A DNA stretch of 64,000 bases from [Phialemoniopsis] sp. UDSM-2020 (GCA_018873225.1 JAEILZ010000003.1:4030001-4094000); one strand, 5' to 3'; counted from the first letter of the stretch, positions 1-13,045 are shown. Translations and numbers: made by a program. Notes: generated by a model from the letters alone, not told the origin.

Positions 1-1226
1 GAGAAAGAAGGGGAAATTCAGGCAATGCCATACGTTTTTGACCTTTTCACCGTTTTCATGTTTTCCACGCTCGACATCCAAAAAAGGGGTTTACAGGCAC
101 GCAATCTCGAACATGGTGAAGGTCGAGAACGAAGAGGCTTATTTAAGGAAAGGGTTCAAGAAGAAAAAAGGTTGAATTTGAGGGCTCTGTTGCGTTTACA
201 AATTCAAATAGGTAGCATGTATGCACAACTGCATAATCACACAACTCCTTTTCAATGCCATCCAAGCAGATTGTTGAGCTTCTAGTTGATTACTTGTGGA
301 TATGTCACTTGTGAACATGTAAGCACTCGTATAAGTAGTTAGAGGACTCCAAGGTCCTCAGACACAACGTGTACCCACCGACCTACGTAAATAGTCGCTG
401 GATGGGGACTGAACCCCAGACCTGGACCGACGCACCAAAGTAGAACCTCATTGACAGAACAGGAGCAGCCGGCCTCGTCCGGCCGGGCATCGCCGCCATA
501 CAGCGGCGTTTCGGGGTTTGTGAAGTTGAGCCTGCACCTCACTGTCACATAGTCCAAGAAATCAAGGCATGGGCGGAATAGTTGGTGGTACACACTGCCG
601 ATTTAGGCATCCCGAAGGAGGTTGGCTTTTGGTAGCTCGCTCAGCCAGAGAAATTTTTCTCTTAATTCCAATCACCTCATCGAGCCTCATACCTAAAAAG
701 GCGGCTGGCGGTCCCCGAAAGCCGGCAACCGGCGACTGGGCTGACCTTTTGGTGGGATTTGGTCCCTGAAAATTGAATGACTCAAACCCCCACCAAATGC
801 CACCGATCTAAGGAGAGACGGGTCGAGAACCGGAAGAAACTCTCCCACCAGCAATACCCGAAGTACTATCGAATCAGAATGGAAAATCCAGGTCAGATTG
901 ATAGTCCCAAAGTTCACGCATTCTCTTACTTTGTGACAGAGCCCTTAGAGGAGCTCCTGGACCACACACCACACATACGCGAATTGCCCCACTACCGTAA
1001 CAACTTTCTTGTAAGCGTTACTTTTTTTCACGTAGACTTTCGATGTATCATACAATTTAACATCGCAAACTTGCTTGACTCATCATACCAAACCTCGTGA
1101 AGATTATATAACAAATCCATTGGGATATAACAGGCCTTCTTCTGAAATTTTCAGAGTTTATTACAGGTCTTCCCTAGTCTCATTCACATCATAGACATCT
1201 CATAGAGGGGCAAGGAAACAGACAGC
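1..1226. other. Intergenic, upstream of phosphoglycerate dehydrogenase
   Basis: No protein gene is recognisable; the open frames are short and not conserved-looking. A perfect hairpin lies at 403-418 (TGGGG/CCCCA, 6-nt loop). The last 150 bases are pyrimidine-rich and are probably the promoter and leader of the next gene. Confidence 0.5.
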
Positions 1227-2754
1227 ATGGCTCAAGCACAAGATATCAAGATCCCTTCAAGGGCAGCCCACCCCAGCCTGAGCGTCTCCGCCTCGCCCAC
1301 GGCTACCTTCCACTCGCCGCCGTCCAGCTTCGGTCTCGGCCCAGATGGCATGTCCTCGAGGCTACACACCAAGCCCCTCAAGCCTTTCAACACCACCGAC
1401 ATCAAGATCCTGCTGCTCGAGAATGTCAACAAGAGCGGCCAGGACATCCTCAAGGGCCAGGGCTACCAGGTTGAGTTCCTGAAGACCTCGCTGCCCGAGG
1501 ACCAGCTGATCGAGAAGATTCGTGACGTCCACGTCATTGGCATCCGCTCCAAGACCAAGCTGACGGAGAAGGTTCTGCGCGAGGCTAAGAACCTCCTGGT
1601 CATCGGTTGCTTCTGCATTGGCACCAACCAGGTTGACCTCGAGTATGCTGCCAAGCACGGCATTGCTGTCTTCAACTCGCCCTTTGCCAACTCTCGCAGT
1701 GTGGCCGAGCTGGTCATCGCCGAGATCATCGTCCTGGCCAGGCAGCTTGGAGACCGCTCCAACGAGATGCACCGCGGCACCTGGAACAAGGTCAGCAGCA
1801 AGTGCTGGGAGATCCGCGGCAAGACCCTCGGCATTGTTGGCTACGGCCACATTGGCTCCCAGCTGTCGGTCCTCGCCGAGGCGATGGGCATGTCCGTCAT
1901 CTACTACGACATCGTCACCTTGATGGCCATGGGCAAGGCGCAGCAGGTGGCGAGCCTCGAGGAGCTCCTGGGCGAGTCAGACTTCGTGACCCTGCACGTA
2001 CCGGCGACCCCCGAGACCAAGAACATGATCTCGGTCAAGGAGATCCAGCAGATGAAGAACGGCGCGTACCTGATCAACGCCAGCCGTGGCACCGTCGTCG
2101 ACATCCCCGCGCTCATTAACGGCATGCGCAGCGGTAAGATCGCTGGCGCAGCTCTGGACGTGTACCCCCACGAGCCGGCGGCCAACGGTGACTACTTCGA
2201 CAGCACCCTCAACACCTGGGGCGAGGATCTCCGCAGCCTCAACAACATCATCCTGACTCCCCACATCGGTGGTAGCACCGAAGAGGCTCAGCGAGCCATT
2301 GGTGTCGAGGGTAGGTTTGGCCGGCAATTGCTCCTACATTTAGGTGAATCCTTTGCTAACGTGGAATGAACAGTCGCTGATGCTCTCGTCCGATACATCA
2401 ACTACGGTGTCACTCTGGGCAGCGTCAATATGCCCGAGGTCAACATGCGCGCGTGGACTCTTGACGACCCCAACCACGCCCGTGTTATCTATATCCATAG
2501 GAACGTGCCCGGTGTCCTGCGCAAGGTCAACGAGGTTCTCGGCAACCACAACGTTGACAAGCAGATCAGTGACAGCAGGGGCGATGTTGCTTACCTGATG
2601 GCGGACATTAGCGACGTCAAGGACGGCGATCTCAAGGAGATCTCGGACAGCCTAGAGTCTTTGAGCTGTGAGTGTTCCCAAATCACCTTCAACCTTTATC
2701 GGGCTCATGTATTAACTGTGTACAGCGCGCATCATGACGAGGATGCTGTACTAG
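1227..2754 (+). CDS. SER33: D-3-phosphoglycerate dehydrogenase
   Basis: Catalyses the NAD-dependent oxidation of 3-phosphoglycerate to 3-phosphohydroxypyruvate, the first step of cytosolic serine synthesis. Three exons (1227-2310, 2374-2667, 2726-2754) join in frame to 468 residues, matching the yeast Ser3/Ser33 length. Visible in order: an N-terminal extension with about 55 residues of Ser/Pro-rich sequence; the substrate-binding half; the Rossmann motif GYGHIG; the catalytic Arg in INASRGTVVD, Glu in the PATPETK segment and His in LTPHIGGST; and a C-terminal ACT domain (HARVIYIHRNVPGVL), the usual site of serine feedback. The last exon is only 29 nt and encodes the end RIMTRMLY, like the RTRLLY end of the yeast enzymes, which confirms intron 2. 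Intron 1 has a GCTAAC branch site. The start is the first ATG of the frame. Confidence 0.96.
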
Positions 2755-4882
2755 ATTGGCTGGTATTAGATCCGGGGGTGAAAGACGGCAATCACATCGA
2801 TGGGACTGAGGTTATCAACTGCCTCGACGGAAAATCTCAACTGGTCCAATGCAGCTTCTGCAGAAGTTTCAACATGACCGAGGATGGAGCCACGGGAAGT
2901 CATATCACAAAAAATGAGGCTTATCTACCTTCCTTTTTCAGGTGGAGCTATCAACGGCTGGCGGAAAATGGGTTCAACAAGGGTTCCAGACCCATCTTGA
3001 TTTATTTAAGATGAAGCGTTCTTTTTCTATGCATAGAACATTGGCAGGAAAGACAAAATATCAAAATACGACGTCGATACAAATTACTATGTGACTGGCG
3101 TACGAAGGTTGCAGGCTGAAATTTCGATCCCCCTGTTAGGTATCGACTGCTGGGAAGAGGATTAACCCACTACCCAACGCCATACAGGTTAACACCTCGC
3201 AAGGTCGTCTTATTTACCCTTGCCACCTCTGTAGGCATCGGGAAAACCACACCCCAGAAGTGTCCTGGGGAGCGTGAAGAAAATGACACTAATGCCTCGG
3301 CTAGATGCATGTCTGAGATGCAAGCAATTGTGGTCATAGACAAGAGGTTTCGTTTCGACTTGTGCTATGGAGGCCAAGGAATGCGTGTGGCACATTAAGC
3401 TACTCCGTAGAAATTCCCCGGTTGGGTCTCTGTGGTTCTCTCGCGGTTTCGCGAAACGCGTCTACCATACTTACTTTAAATACTATACTTACATCATTTT
3501 TCGAACCAAACACTAATGACGATTTCTGGTCCATGATCCCTCAATCGACGAGGAGACCTGGCAGCGAGGGCTGTCTACCATTGCAGCTACTAGGAATAGG
3601 GAGTTCTTCATGCTTCGAAGATTGAGAAGCGTTTATTTGTCCTCTGCGGTTTGTGGATCGACATGGAGTGATCAAGGACATCACTGCCGAGGACGACCAG
3701 GCTTCGCATTAACGCCGTGTATTAGGCCTGAGAAGGTCTGCAGGACCGGCGCTACAAAACAAACCAAGAATCTGGGTGGTTAAAGAGACCGGTATGCAAC
3801 CTACGTAGCGGACCACAGAGTCACTCTCTGCGGGTGTCAACATCTTGTCATTGTGCGTCTTTCTCGGTCTCAACGGTCTCGAGAAGGACCTTTCAGTCCA
3901 TATGGTGCTCGCGTGTACGGAGTACATCAGAGTACGGAACCCGATTGTTGGGGGGTCCCTTGATGATGAAACGGGAGCGAGCAACGGTACCTGATCTTAG
4001 TGGATACAGCCCCAGATTAGTGCGCATGGTACCTGGAAAGGGGATCAAGGCCACTCCCGAGAGGCTGGCGGGCGGTAGGGCGGTAGGTACCGTTGGTACC
4101 AGTCTTGACTTGCTAGCTCCGTCCTCCGCGTAAAGTAGCGGCAGCCTCAGGGGAGAGGTACGTGTGAGGAAACGCGACGAGGTTGGTTTCGTGCCTGTTG
4201 GCGCACTGTTTGTACTGTGAGTGGGCATTTTGGCCGTTTCCCCCATCCTGCATTTTCCCACCCCTGACCTGGATGGATCCTGGAGTTCTTTGTTCGTACT
4301 CTGTAAGGTGCTTGGAGCTCTCTCCCTCTCCCCCGAGTCTGAATCGACGGGACCACCACCAACCAGTATCAGAAGAGGCTGGCAGAGTAGTAGAGAAAAA
4401 GTAACCACGAATCCTTGCAGCAAAAAAAAAAATATGCATGTCTGATGTGTGGACACACAGTCATCCATCCACCTGAGCACCACCTGCACACCACATGCAA
4501 CCCCTGGTCAAAGCAGCTCAAAAAAGCACGGGACACCAGCAAGCAGGCGCTGATGCAAGCCCTCTGCATCTGATCCATCCCTCCCATACCGCCCCCTATC
4601 AGGACTCTCCTATCAGGGACCGGGGCCCAGCTTTTTTTCGCGAGCCATCTGCAAACCCCCTAAAAGCCAGAACAGCCACTTAGACTAAGCTTACCGTACC
4701 TCTCCTTCACCAACACGATCCAAACGACGGGCAACCTCTCGCGTCACGTCTCAAGATCTTTGCCATCTTGAAGAGAACTCGTATCCCTCCCGATTCTCTT
4801 GCATCGGCCTCGGTTTCGACTACCAGTCCGCTTGCCATCTCTTTTACACTCCTTTGTTTTCTTGTAGAGCCTCTTTTTTCTA
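2755..4882. other. Intergenic, upstream of class V myosin
   Basis: About 2.1 kb without a recognisable gene. The longest open frame (minus strand, about 200 codons near 3.9-4.5 kb) has low-complexity composition and no family resemblance. The segment contains TACTCCGTA (3401-3409), TACGGAGTA (3916-3924), four GGTACC palindromes between 3986 and 4100, and an A-run near 4421-4431. From about 4690 it becomes CT-rich, as expected for the myosin leader. Confidence 0.5.
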
Positions 4883-4996
4883 ATGCTTTCGTGAATGTCT
4901 TCTTTTCTTGAGATCCCATTCCACACTTGCTACCGGTAGTCTGCTGGGCTTCTCCTCCTCCCTTTTGCCAAGTTCTCGTGTATGCGAATCTCTTGA
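4883..4996 (+). promoter_or_regulatory. Three short uORFs upstream of the myosin start
   Basis: Between the CT-rich stretch and the myosin ATG at 5090 there are three ATG-initiated mini-frames: 4883-4894 (3 codons), 4895-4939 (14 codons) and 4982-4996 (4 codons). All end before 5090. If transcription starts in the CT-rich region around 4690-4880, all three would be in the mRNA leader and could lower or condition translation. Alternatively, the leader may contain an intron that removes them. The frames are seen directly; the regulatory role is inference. Confidence 0.4.
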
Positions 4997-5089
4997 CGAG
5001 GTACAAACCGACCGCCCGTTTGACGACACGACCAGCGCCAATTCTTTCGCGTTCGAAGATCCCAATCCCGTCGCGGGACCTGTCTCTCA

Positions 5090-8000
5090 ATGGCAGAAAC
5101 ATATGATGTCGGCACCAGGGCGTGGCAGCCCGATGCCGCCGAGGGCTGGGTCGCCTCAGAGGTGGTCAAGAAGAGCGTTGATGGCTCCAAGGTTATCCTC
5201 GAATTCAAACTCGAGAATGGAGATGTATGTTGCCGTTGACCGCCAAGCTTGGGAGAAAGGGTTCCTTCCCAGACGGGTCTAACCACGGATACAGTCAAAA
5301 ACGGTCGAGGTCTCGGCAGAGGCCCTTCAGAGCGGCAACGACTCCTCATTACCTCCCTTGATGAACCCGACCATGCTCGAGGCCAGTGACGACTTGACCA
5401 ACCTGTCACATTTGAACGAGCCAGCCGGTATGATTGCACACCAGGGAAGCGATTCGAGCAAAGGAGTGGAATATACTGACCAAGCTCTCCATTGTCACAG
5501 TCCTGCAAGCTATCCGTCTTCGATATGCCCAGAAAGAGATTTACACGTATTCCGGTATCGTGCTGATCGCAACAAACCCCTTCGCTCGCGTCGACTCCCT
5601 CTACGTCCCTGGTATGGTGCAAGTCTATGCTGGTAAGCAGAGGGCAACGCAAGCACCTCATCTGTTCGCTATTGCCGAGGAGGCCTTCATGGACATGCTT
5701 CGAGATGGGAAGAACCAGACAGTCGTGGTGTCGGGCGAGTCTGGAGCGGGAAAGACCGTGAGTGCTAAGTACATCATGCGGTATTTTGCCACGAGAGAGT
5801 CTCCCGACCACCCTGGGGACCGGTCAAAGAAGGGCGCCGAGGCCATGAGCGAGACGGAAAAGCAGATTCTGGCGACCAACCCTATCATGGAGGCCTTCGG
5901 AAACGCAAAGACGACTCGAAACGACAACTCGTCCCGATTCGGTAAATACATCGAGATCATGTTTGACAAGAAGACCAACATCATTGGAGCCAAGATCAGG
6001 ACCTACCTTCTCGAGCGATCCAGGCTTGTCTTCCAACCCCTCAAGGAGCGCAACTACCACATTTTCTACCAGATGGTAGCCGGCCTCACAGAGAAACAGC
6101 GCCAGGAGCTGAACATTCTCCCGATCGAGCAGTTTGAGTACCTTAACCAGGGCAACACTCCTACGATCGACGGCGTCGACGACAAGGCAGAGTTTCTGGC
6201 TACGAAGGCATCATTGAAGACGATCGGAGTAGACGAGAGCTCGCAAGACGAGATTTTCAAGCTCCTCGCTGGTTTACTACACCTGGGTAACGTCAAAATC
6301 GGTGCCTCGAGGACAGACAGCGTCCTGGCGCCGACCGAGCCAGCCTTGGAGAAGGCTTGCGAGATCCTGGGAATCAATGCTGCCGAATTCGCCAAGTGGA
6401 TTGTCAAGAAGCAACTTGTCACTAGGGGTGAGAAGATCACGTCCAACCTGACCCAAGCGCAGGCTATCGTTGTGCGGGATTCAGTTGCCAAATTCATCTA
6501 CTCGAGCCTGTTCGACTGGCTTGTCGACATCATCAACCGTAGCTTGGCTACCGAGGAAGTCATCAACCGCGTCAGCTCGTTCATCGGTGTCTTGGATATC
6601 TACGGTTTTGAGCACTTCGCCAAGAACTCATTCGAACAGTTCTGTATCAACTACGCCAACGAGAAACTGCAGCAAGAGTTCAACCAGCATGTCTTCAAGC
6701 TCGAACAGGAGGAGTATCTCAAAGAGAAGATTGACTGGACGTTCATCGACTTCTCTGACAACCAACCCTGTATCGATCTCATCGAGGGCAAACTAGGCAT
6801 CCTGTCCCTTCTTGACGAGGAGTCCAGGTTGCCTATGGGCTCCGACGAGCAGTTTGTTACCAAGCTGCATCACAACTATGCTGCCGACAAGCACCAGTTC
6901 TACAAGAAGCCAAGATTCGGAAAGTCGGCTTTCACGGTTTGCCACTATGCCATCGACGTCACTTACGAATCGGAGGGTTTCATCGAGAAGAACAGAGATA
7001 CTGTGCCGGATGAGCACATGGCTGTTCTCCGGGCCTCGAAAAACAAGTTCCTTGGTCAAGTCCTCGAGGCAGCGTCTGCGGTCCGTGAGAAGGATCTCGC
7101 GTCCGCCTCCACCGCCGTTAAGCCAGCGGCTGGCCGGAAAATCGGCGTCGCCGTCAACCGGAAGCCTACGCTGGGTGGTATCTTCCGCTCCTCCTTGATC
7201 GAGCTGATGAACACCATCAACAACACCGATGTGCACTACATTCGCTGTATCAAGCCCAACGAGGCCAAGGAGGCATGGAAATTCGAAGGCCCCATGGTTC
7301 TCAGTCAGCTGAGGGCCTGTGGTGTTCTGGAAACTGTACGCATCAGTTGCGCTGGTTATCCCACGAGGTGGACCTATGAAGAGTTCGCGCTGCGGTACTA
7401 TATGCTCGTACCCTCTGCGCAATGGACGGCGGAGATCCGACAGATGGCAGATGCTATTCTTAGCAAGGCCCTTGGTGTTAGCACCGGCAAGGGTCTGGAC
7501 AAGTATCAGCTTGGTCTGACAAAGATCTTCTTCCGAGCCGGCATGCTTGCCTTCCTCGAGAACCTGCGTACGAACAGGCTCAACGAGTGTGCGATCATGA
7601 TCCAGAAGAACCTCCGAGCCAAGTTCTACCGCCGCAGGTATCTATTGGCTCGCGAGTCGATCGTTGCCTGCCAGGCCATGACCCGAGGTCACCTAGCCAG
7701 GAAGCGAGCAATGGAGCTACGCACTGTCAAGGCAGCTACAACCATCCAGCGAGTCTGGCGCGGACAGAAGCAAAGGAAGCAGTTTCTGCGTATCCGGGCC
7801 GACCTGGTCCTTGCCCAGGCTGCTATCAAGGGTTATCTGCGGAGAAAGGAGATTATGGAGACCCGTGTTGGCAATGCTGCTTTACTCATTCAAAGAGTGT
7901 GGCGGTCAAGGCGACAAATGCGGTCGTGGAGGCAATACCGCAAGAAGGTCACCCTCATCCAGAGCTTGTGGCGTGGTAAGCAGGCCCGCCGCGGCTACAA

Positions 8001-10171
8001 GAAGGTCCGTGAGGAGGCTCGCGACCTGAAGCAGATTTCGTACAAGCTCGAGAACAAGGTCGTCGAGTTGACACAGTCGCTGGGCACCATGAAGACTCAG
8101 AATAAGGAGCTCAAGAGCCAGGTGGAGAACTACGAGGGCCAGATCAAGTCGTGGAAGACGAGGCATAACGCCCTGGAGGTCCGAAACAAGGAGCTGCAAA
8201 CCGAGGCGAACCAAGCCGGTATTGCGGCCGCCCGCCTCGCGCAGATGGAGGATGAGATGAAGAAGCTGCAGCACAACTTCGAGGAGTCTACCTTGAATGT
8301 GAAGCGCATGCAGCAAGAGGAGCAAGAGCTGAAGGAGTCGCTTCGGGCAAGCAGCAGCGAGCTCGAGGCCGCCAAAGCCGAAGTCACCCGTTCCGAGACC
8401 GAGAAGAACTCCCTGCGCCAGCAGATCCTCGAGCTCCAGGACTCTCTCGAGCTTGCAAAGCGATCCGCACCCGTCAATGGGGAGCTGGTCAACGGCACCA
8501 ACGGCGTCGCTGCTCCCATCGGCACCGGCCTCATCAACCTTGTTTCGTCCAAGAAGCCCAAGAGGAGGAGTGCGGGCGCAGAGCCTCGCGAGATGGACCG
8601 CTACAGCATTGCTTACAACCCTCGCCCGGTTTCCATGGCTCCTGTCACTGGTCGCCAGAACATCGGCGGTGTCCCCACATTCGTCCCTGGCGCGGACAAC
8701 ATCGAGCTGGAGCTCGAGTCGCTGCTTGCTGACGAGGATGGCCTGAACGAGGAAGTCACCCTGGGCCTCATCCGCAACCTGAAGATCCCGTCCCCCGCAA
8801 CCAACCCTCCTCCATCAGACAAGGAGGTCCTTTTCCCATCCTACCTTATCAACCTCGTCACTTCGGAGATGTGGAACAACGGCTTCGTCAAGGAGTCGGA
8901 GCGCTTCCTTGCCAACGTCATGCAGTCCATCCAGCAGGAGGTCATGCAGCACGATGGCGACGATGCCATCAACCCTGGCTCTTTCTGGCTTTCCAACGTC
9001 CACGAGATGCTCTCGTTTGTCTTCCTTGCTGAGGATTGGTATGAGGCACAGAAGACCGACAACTACGAGTACGATCGGCTCCTGGAGATTGTTAAGCACG
9101 ATTTGGAGAGTCTGGAGTTTAACATCTACCACACCTGGATGAAGGTGCTCAAGAAGAAGCTCCAGAAGATGATTATCCCCGCTATCATCGAGTCGCAGTC
9201 ACTTCCCGGTTTCGTTACTAACGAGAACAACCGGTTCCTCGGCAAGCTCCTGCAGTCCAACTCGGCCCCGGCCTACAGCATGGACAACCTGCTGAGCCTT
9301 CTCAACAGCGTCTTCCGCGCCATGAAGGCGTACTACCTGGAAGACTCCATCATCACCCAGACCATCACCGAACTGCTGCGGCTTGTCGGTGTGACGGCCT
9401 TCAACGACCTGTTGATGCGCCGCAACTTCCTCTCATGGAAGCGGGGTCTGCAGATCAACTACAACATCACTCGTATTGAGGAGTGGTGCAAGAGCCACGA
9501 CATGCCCGAGGGCACGCTCCAGCTCGAGCATCTTATGGTGAGTCATCTGCCAAGATATGTTTGCGCATTGACGCGTATACTGACAGTCATATAGCAAGCA
9601 ACGAAGCTGCTACAGCTTAAGAAGGCTACCCTGAACGACATTGAGATTATTCAGGATATCTGCTGGATGTAAGTAGCCATGTGCCGGTTCTTCCCTTCTG
9701 AATGTCTCATGCTGACTCTTTTCGTAGGCTCTCTCCCAACCAGATCCAGAAGCTGCTGAACCAGTACCTGGTTGCCGACTACGAGCAGCCTATCAATGGC
9801 GAGATCATGAAGGCCGTCGCCTCGAGGGTCACTGAGAAGAGCGACGTTCTCCTCCTGCAAGCTGTTGATATGGACGACAGCGGGCCTTACGAGATTGCCG
9901 AGCCAAGACAGATCACCGCTCTTGAGACCTACACACCGTCTTGTGAGTGGTCCTTTTACCCAAAACATGACAGCACCGTGCTAACAAATGCATATTAGGG
10001 CTCCAAACTCCTCGCCTGAAGCGTCTGGCCGAGATCGTCTCGGCTCAGGCCATCGCGCAGCAAGAGAAGTTCGACATGTCCAGCTATGATGGCAACGACG
10101 ACGACCTGGCCGAGGTTGACGAAACTGGCGAGGGTATGGAGCACGCCCAGGCTGTCGAGGCCAGTGCTTAG
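5090..10171 (+). CDS. MYO2: Class V myosin heavy chain
   Basis: Actin motor that carries vesicles and organelles to growth sites in hyphae. Six exons (5090-5224, 5295-5427, 5501-9537, 9595-9668, 9728-9942, 9999-10171) give 1588 residues, normal for fungal myosin V. Domains in order: a short SH3-like N-terminus; the motor, with P-loop GESGAGKT near residue 168, switch I NDNSSRFGKY and switch II DIYGFEHF; a neck of six IQ motifs (calmodulin or light-chain binding) at about residues 770-900; a dimerising coiled coil; and a C-terminal globular DIL cargo-binding domain starting roughly at residue 1200. The ATG at 5090 is chosen because exon 1 encodes the usual MAETYDVGTRAW-type start and splices in frame. 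The three small 3' introns all have good donors. The 3' region contains a GT-rich stretch. MYO5 is an alternative symbol in filamentous fungi. Confidence 0.97.
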
Positions 10172-11072
10172 TGGGCAATACGACCAGGGATCAGACCGAG
10201 ATCTGTAGAGCCTCCGGCTGTAGCATCGCCAACGTCGTTCCTGCTCTCGGCATGGAGGAAGCAAGATGATGACAGCATCAGCGCTGGATCACTTTTTACG
10301 AGAGCGAGGGAGAAGAGACGAAGTGATGGACAAGGACCGGAGGCGCTGTTCCAACAATAGAGTAGTGGTGGTTATGTACATTTTCTGGGGTGTGTGTATG
10401 TGTGTATGTGGACGTGTACTGTGCGCGAGAGTACATATACGAGAGCAAGACTTCTTCAGGTTACCTACTATTAACCCCTCGATAGAGGAGGATTTAACGG
10501 AGCTTTTATTGTCACTTTTGACGATCTAAATTATCATGTCCACAGACCACTTCGATCTGCATTTGTGTATTCATCTGACAACACCATTATGTATACGATA
10601 AAAGGCTGAGCACCCTTTCCTATATAATGACCGAGATACGGCCTTAAATTAGTATTGGCTTCTTTGCTTGACGTCGTTTGGGTCGAGGGTGCATCATCAA
10701 GAGTGATGTTGAGGGCGCACGTGATGGCCCGTTTCCACGGTGCTGCCTGGACTTGCACGAAGTTTTTTGAACCACTTTTTTTGCGCTACCCGATTTCACT
10801 AACACGCACATTGATATCCAGACCAGACCATTCACAGCATCTAAAGACTCAGAGACGTCTCGAATTCCAGCGATTTTCAAGTACTACTCGGAAATCTCGT
10901 CTACGACTCTGAGAGGGGATTTATCTGATTCTCATAAACAACAGTTCAGGCTTCACGGCCCAACATTAGGAGCATCCTGAGGGAGATAGTCTCAAGACTA
11001 TTCGCCTTTCGCATAAAGTGCAGGATCTCACAAAACAGAGAAAGAGCACAAAGAGAGAGAGAGATAGTGACC
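10172..11072. other. Intergenic, myosin 3' region and Fap7 promoter
   Basis: No gene seen. A GT-rich tract lies at about 10388-10430, probably in the myosin 3' UTR, and a GA repeat (about 11050-11064) directly precedes the Fap7 start. Confidence 0.5.
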
Positions 11073-11747
11073 ATGTCTCGGAAACTGCCCAACATCATCG
11101 TCACGGGCACGCCGGGCGTGGGCAAGACGACGCACTGCGAGGCGCTGGCGCAGCGGACGGGGCTGCGGCACCTCTCGGTCAACCAGGTCGTCAAGGACAA
11201 AGAGTGTCACGAAGGGTATGATGATGAGTACCAGAGCTGGATCGTGGACGAGGACAAGCTGCTCGACGCGATGGAGGACGACGCCAAGGAGGGCGGGTGT
11301 ATTATTGATTGGCACGCGTGCGACCTGTTCCCCAAGAGCTGGATCGACCTCGTCGTCGTCCTGCGGGTGGACTCGGAGACGCTGTACGACCGGCTTGAGC
11401 AGAGGTGAGTTTTTATCTTTTTTCCCCTCTGTGTATTGTCTCGGGTGAATGCAAGGAGAGAGGGACCAGTGTCATCAGCTATTTCTCTCCGGCCCGTTCA
11501 GTGTGTGTGTATGAAGAGAGGACACTGACAGTTGTCTCATGATGGAAGGAATTACCCAGAGAAGAAGCTGCAGGAGAACATCGACTCGGAGATCATGGAG
11601 GTTCTGCTGCAGGAGGCGCGGGACTCTTATGACGAGGAGATTGTGGTCGAGCTGACCAGCAACACCTCGGACGAGATGGAGAGCAACGTGGACCGCATCG
11701 AGGCGTGGCTGAAGCAGTGGAAGGAGGACAACCAGGCGTCATCTTGA
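11073..11747 (+). CDS. FAP7: Fap7-type adenylate kinase (AK6/hCINAP)
   Basis: Small nuclear ATPase/adenylate kinase needed for the last cleavage of 18S rRNA precursor through its contact with Rps14 (known for the family). Two exons (11073-11404, 11549-11747) encode 176 residues, typical of AK6. Visible: Walker A GTPGVGKTT near residue 11; the family segment DWHACDLFP; and the RLEQR lid region, split by the 143-nt-class intron so that the Arg codon is AG|G; then the NYPEKKLQENIDSEI helix and an acidic C-terminus. The ATG at 11073 follows a GA-rich leader; no upstream in-frame ATG exists. The gene lies in the same direction as Ham1, a second nucleotide-handling enzyme, with no evidence of shared control. 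Confidence 0.95.
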
Positions 11748-12217
11748 GGATCTTGCAGATGGACCTGAAGCTACGTTATGGATTCTTGTGAGGGCTCATG
11801 AAAACTAATTGCGACAGACTGCGCGCGCGGGAGTTATGGTATTCAAAAAGGCATTGATTTTGACATATGGGTATGGCTCCTGGCTGTGGGAGAAGAGTCA
11901 AGTAGCAATAAAAGTGACATTCAAGATATTGAGAAGCATACCATGTAAAACATCTTATACTTATTGTGAGTTCTTTTCTTCTAATCCTGTTCGACTGAAT
12001 CAAAGTATTGATCTCCGTTATTACATTGAGATATCACACACACGTTCGACGACTGATGGCGGGCGCTAAGCGGGGCTGCTCTATCTCTAAAAGTCGATGT
12101 TACTCACCTCAAATCACACTGATACGCCAACCTCACCACCAGAGTCACAACAATTCTCAATACGAGACACTCAACTCACTCACACGACACAATTGAACTC
12201 AATTACACACATCCAGG
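11748..12217. other. Intergenic between Fap7 and Ham1
   Basis: 470 bases, relatively AT-rich, with no gene seen. The last 100 bases are CA-rich (repeated cacac and acaca) and are probably the Ham1 leader. Confidence 0.5.
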
Positions 12218-13045
12218 ATGTCTTCCTCCCCACAAAAACCCGTCGTCAACTTCATAACGGGCAACAAGAACAAGCTCTCCGAGGTGAAAGCCATCCTCGA
12301 GCCCGCGGGCATCGAGGTGCGCAGCCAGGCCATCGACCTCGTCGAGATCCAGGGCACCCTCGACGAGGTGACGCTCGACAAGTGCCGGCGCGCCGCCGAC
12401 CAGGTCCGCGGGCCAGTACTGGTCGAGGACACCTGCCTGTGCTTTGACGCGCTCAACGGCCTGCCCGGTCCGTACATGTAAGTAAAAGTCCTGCAATTCT
12501 TTTCCAGAAAAGGGGGTTTGAATGGTTGTCTGATGATCTACGAAAATGAAACAGCAAGTGGTTCCTCGGCTCGCTTGGTCACGAGGGCCTGAATAACCTG
12601 CTCGCTGCCTACCCGGACAAGTCGGCTAAGGCCGTCTGCACGTTTGCCTATTCGGCCGGCGCAGGGGAGGAGCCGCTCCTTTTTCGGGGCATCACCGAGG
12701 GCAAGATTGTGCCCGCGAGGGGCCCTCCGGACTTTGGTATGTGTCCACTGTCAAGATATACGGAGAGCTGGAGCTGACATGGTGCATGCAGGCTGGGACC
12801 CGATATTTGAGTACGACGGTAAGACGTAAGTGCACTTGACATGGAACAGAACACACAGAAGAACAAGACATCTAACAGTGGCATTCACCAACCACAGATA
12901 CGCAGAGATGGACAAGGTGGAGAAGAACAAGATCTCGCATCGCTTCAGGGCGCTAGAAGAACTACAGGCTTGGTTTGCAAAGCAGACGTCGTCCTCATCA
13001 AAAAAGACGCTCCAATGCAAAAAAGAGAATCCGAGGGAGTCATAG
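12218..13045 (+). CDS. HAM1: Inosine/xanthosine triphosphate pyrophosphatase
   Basis: Hydrolyses deaminated purine nucleotides (ITP, dITP, XTP) to monophosphates and pyrophosphate, keeping them out of nucleic acids. Four exons (12218-12477, 12555-12736, 12792-12825, 12898-13045) give 207 residues, slightly longer than the usual 185-195. Family motifs: [10 protein letters not shown] near the start (phosphate binding), [21 protein letters not shown] split by intron 1, a GWDPIF segment split by intron 2, and the [17 protein letters not shown] signature after intron 3. Exon 3 is only 34 nt. The extra length is a Ser/Lys-rich tail after the conserved helix. The 3' end faces the convergent ZUP1-like gene 220 bases away. 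Confidence 0.96.

Noticed and set aside
403..418. T-arm-like hairpin GGGGTTCAGTCCCC (minus strand)
   Set aside because: The loop has 6 bases and the neighbouring sequence cannot form a cloverleaf.
1362..1850. Long antisense frames inside phosphoglycerate dehydrogenase and other GC-rich genes
   Set aside because: Mirror frames created by strong codon bias; the sense strand encodes a complete known protein.
3893..4489. 198-codon minus-strand frame
   Set aside because: No ortholog-like features, biased composition, and overlap with the myosin upstream region.
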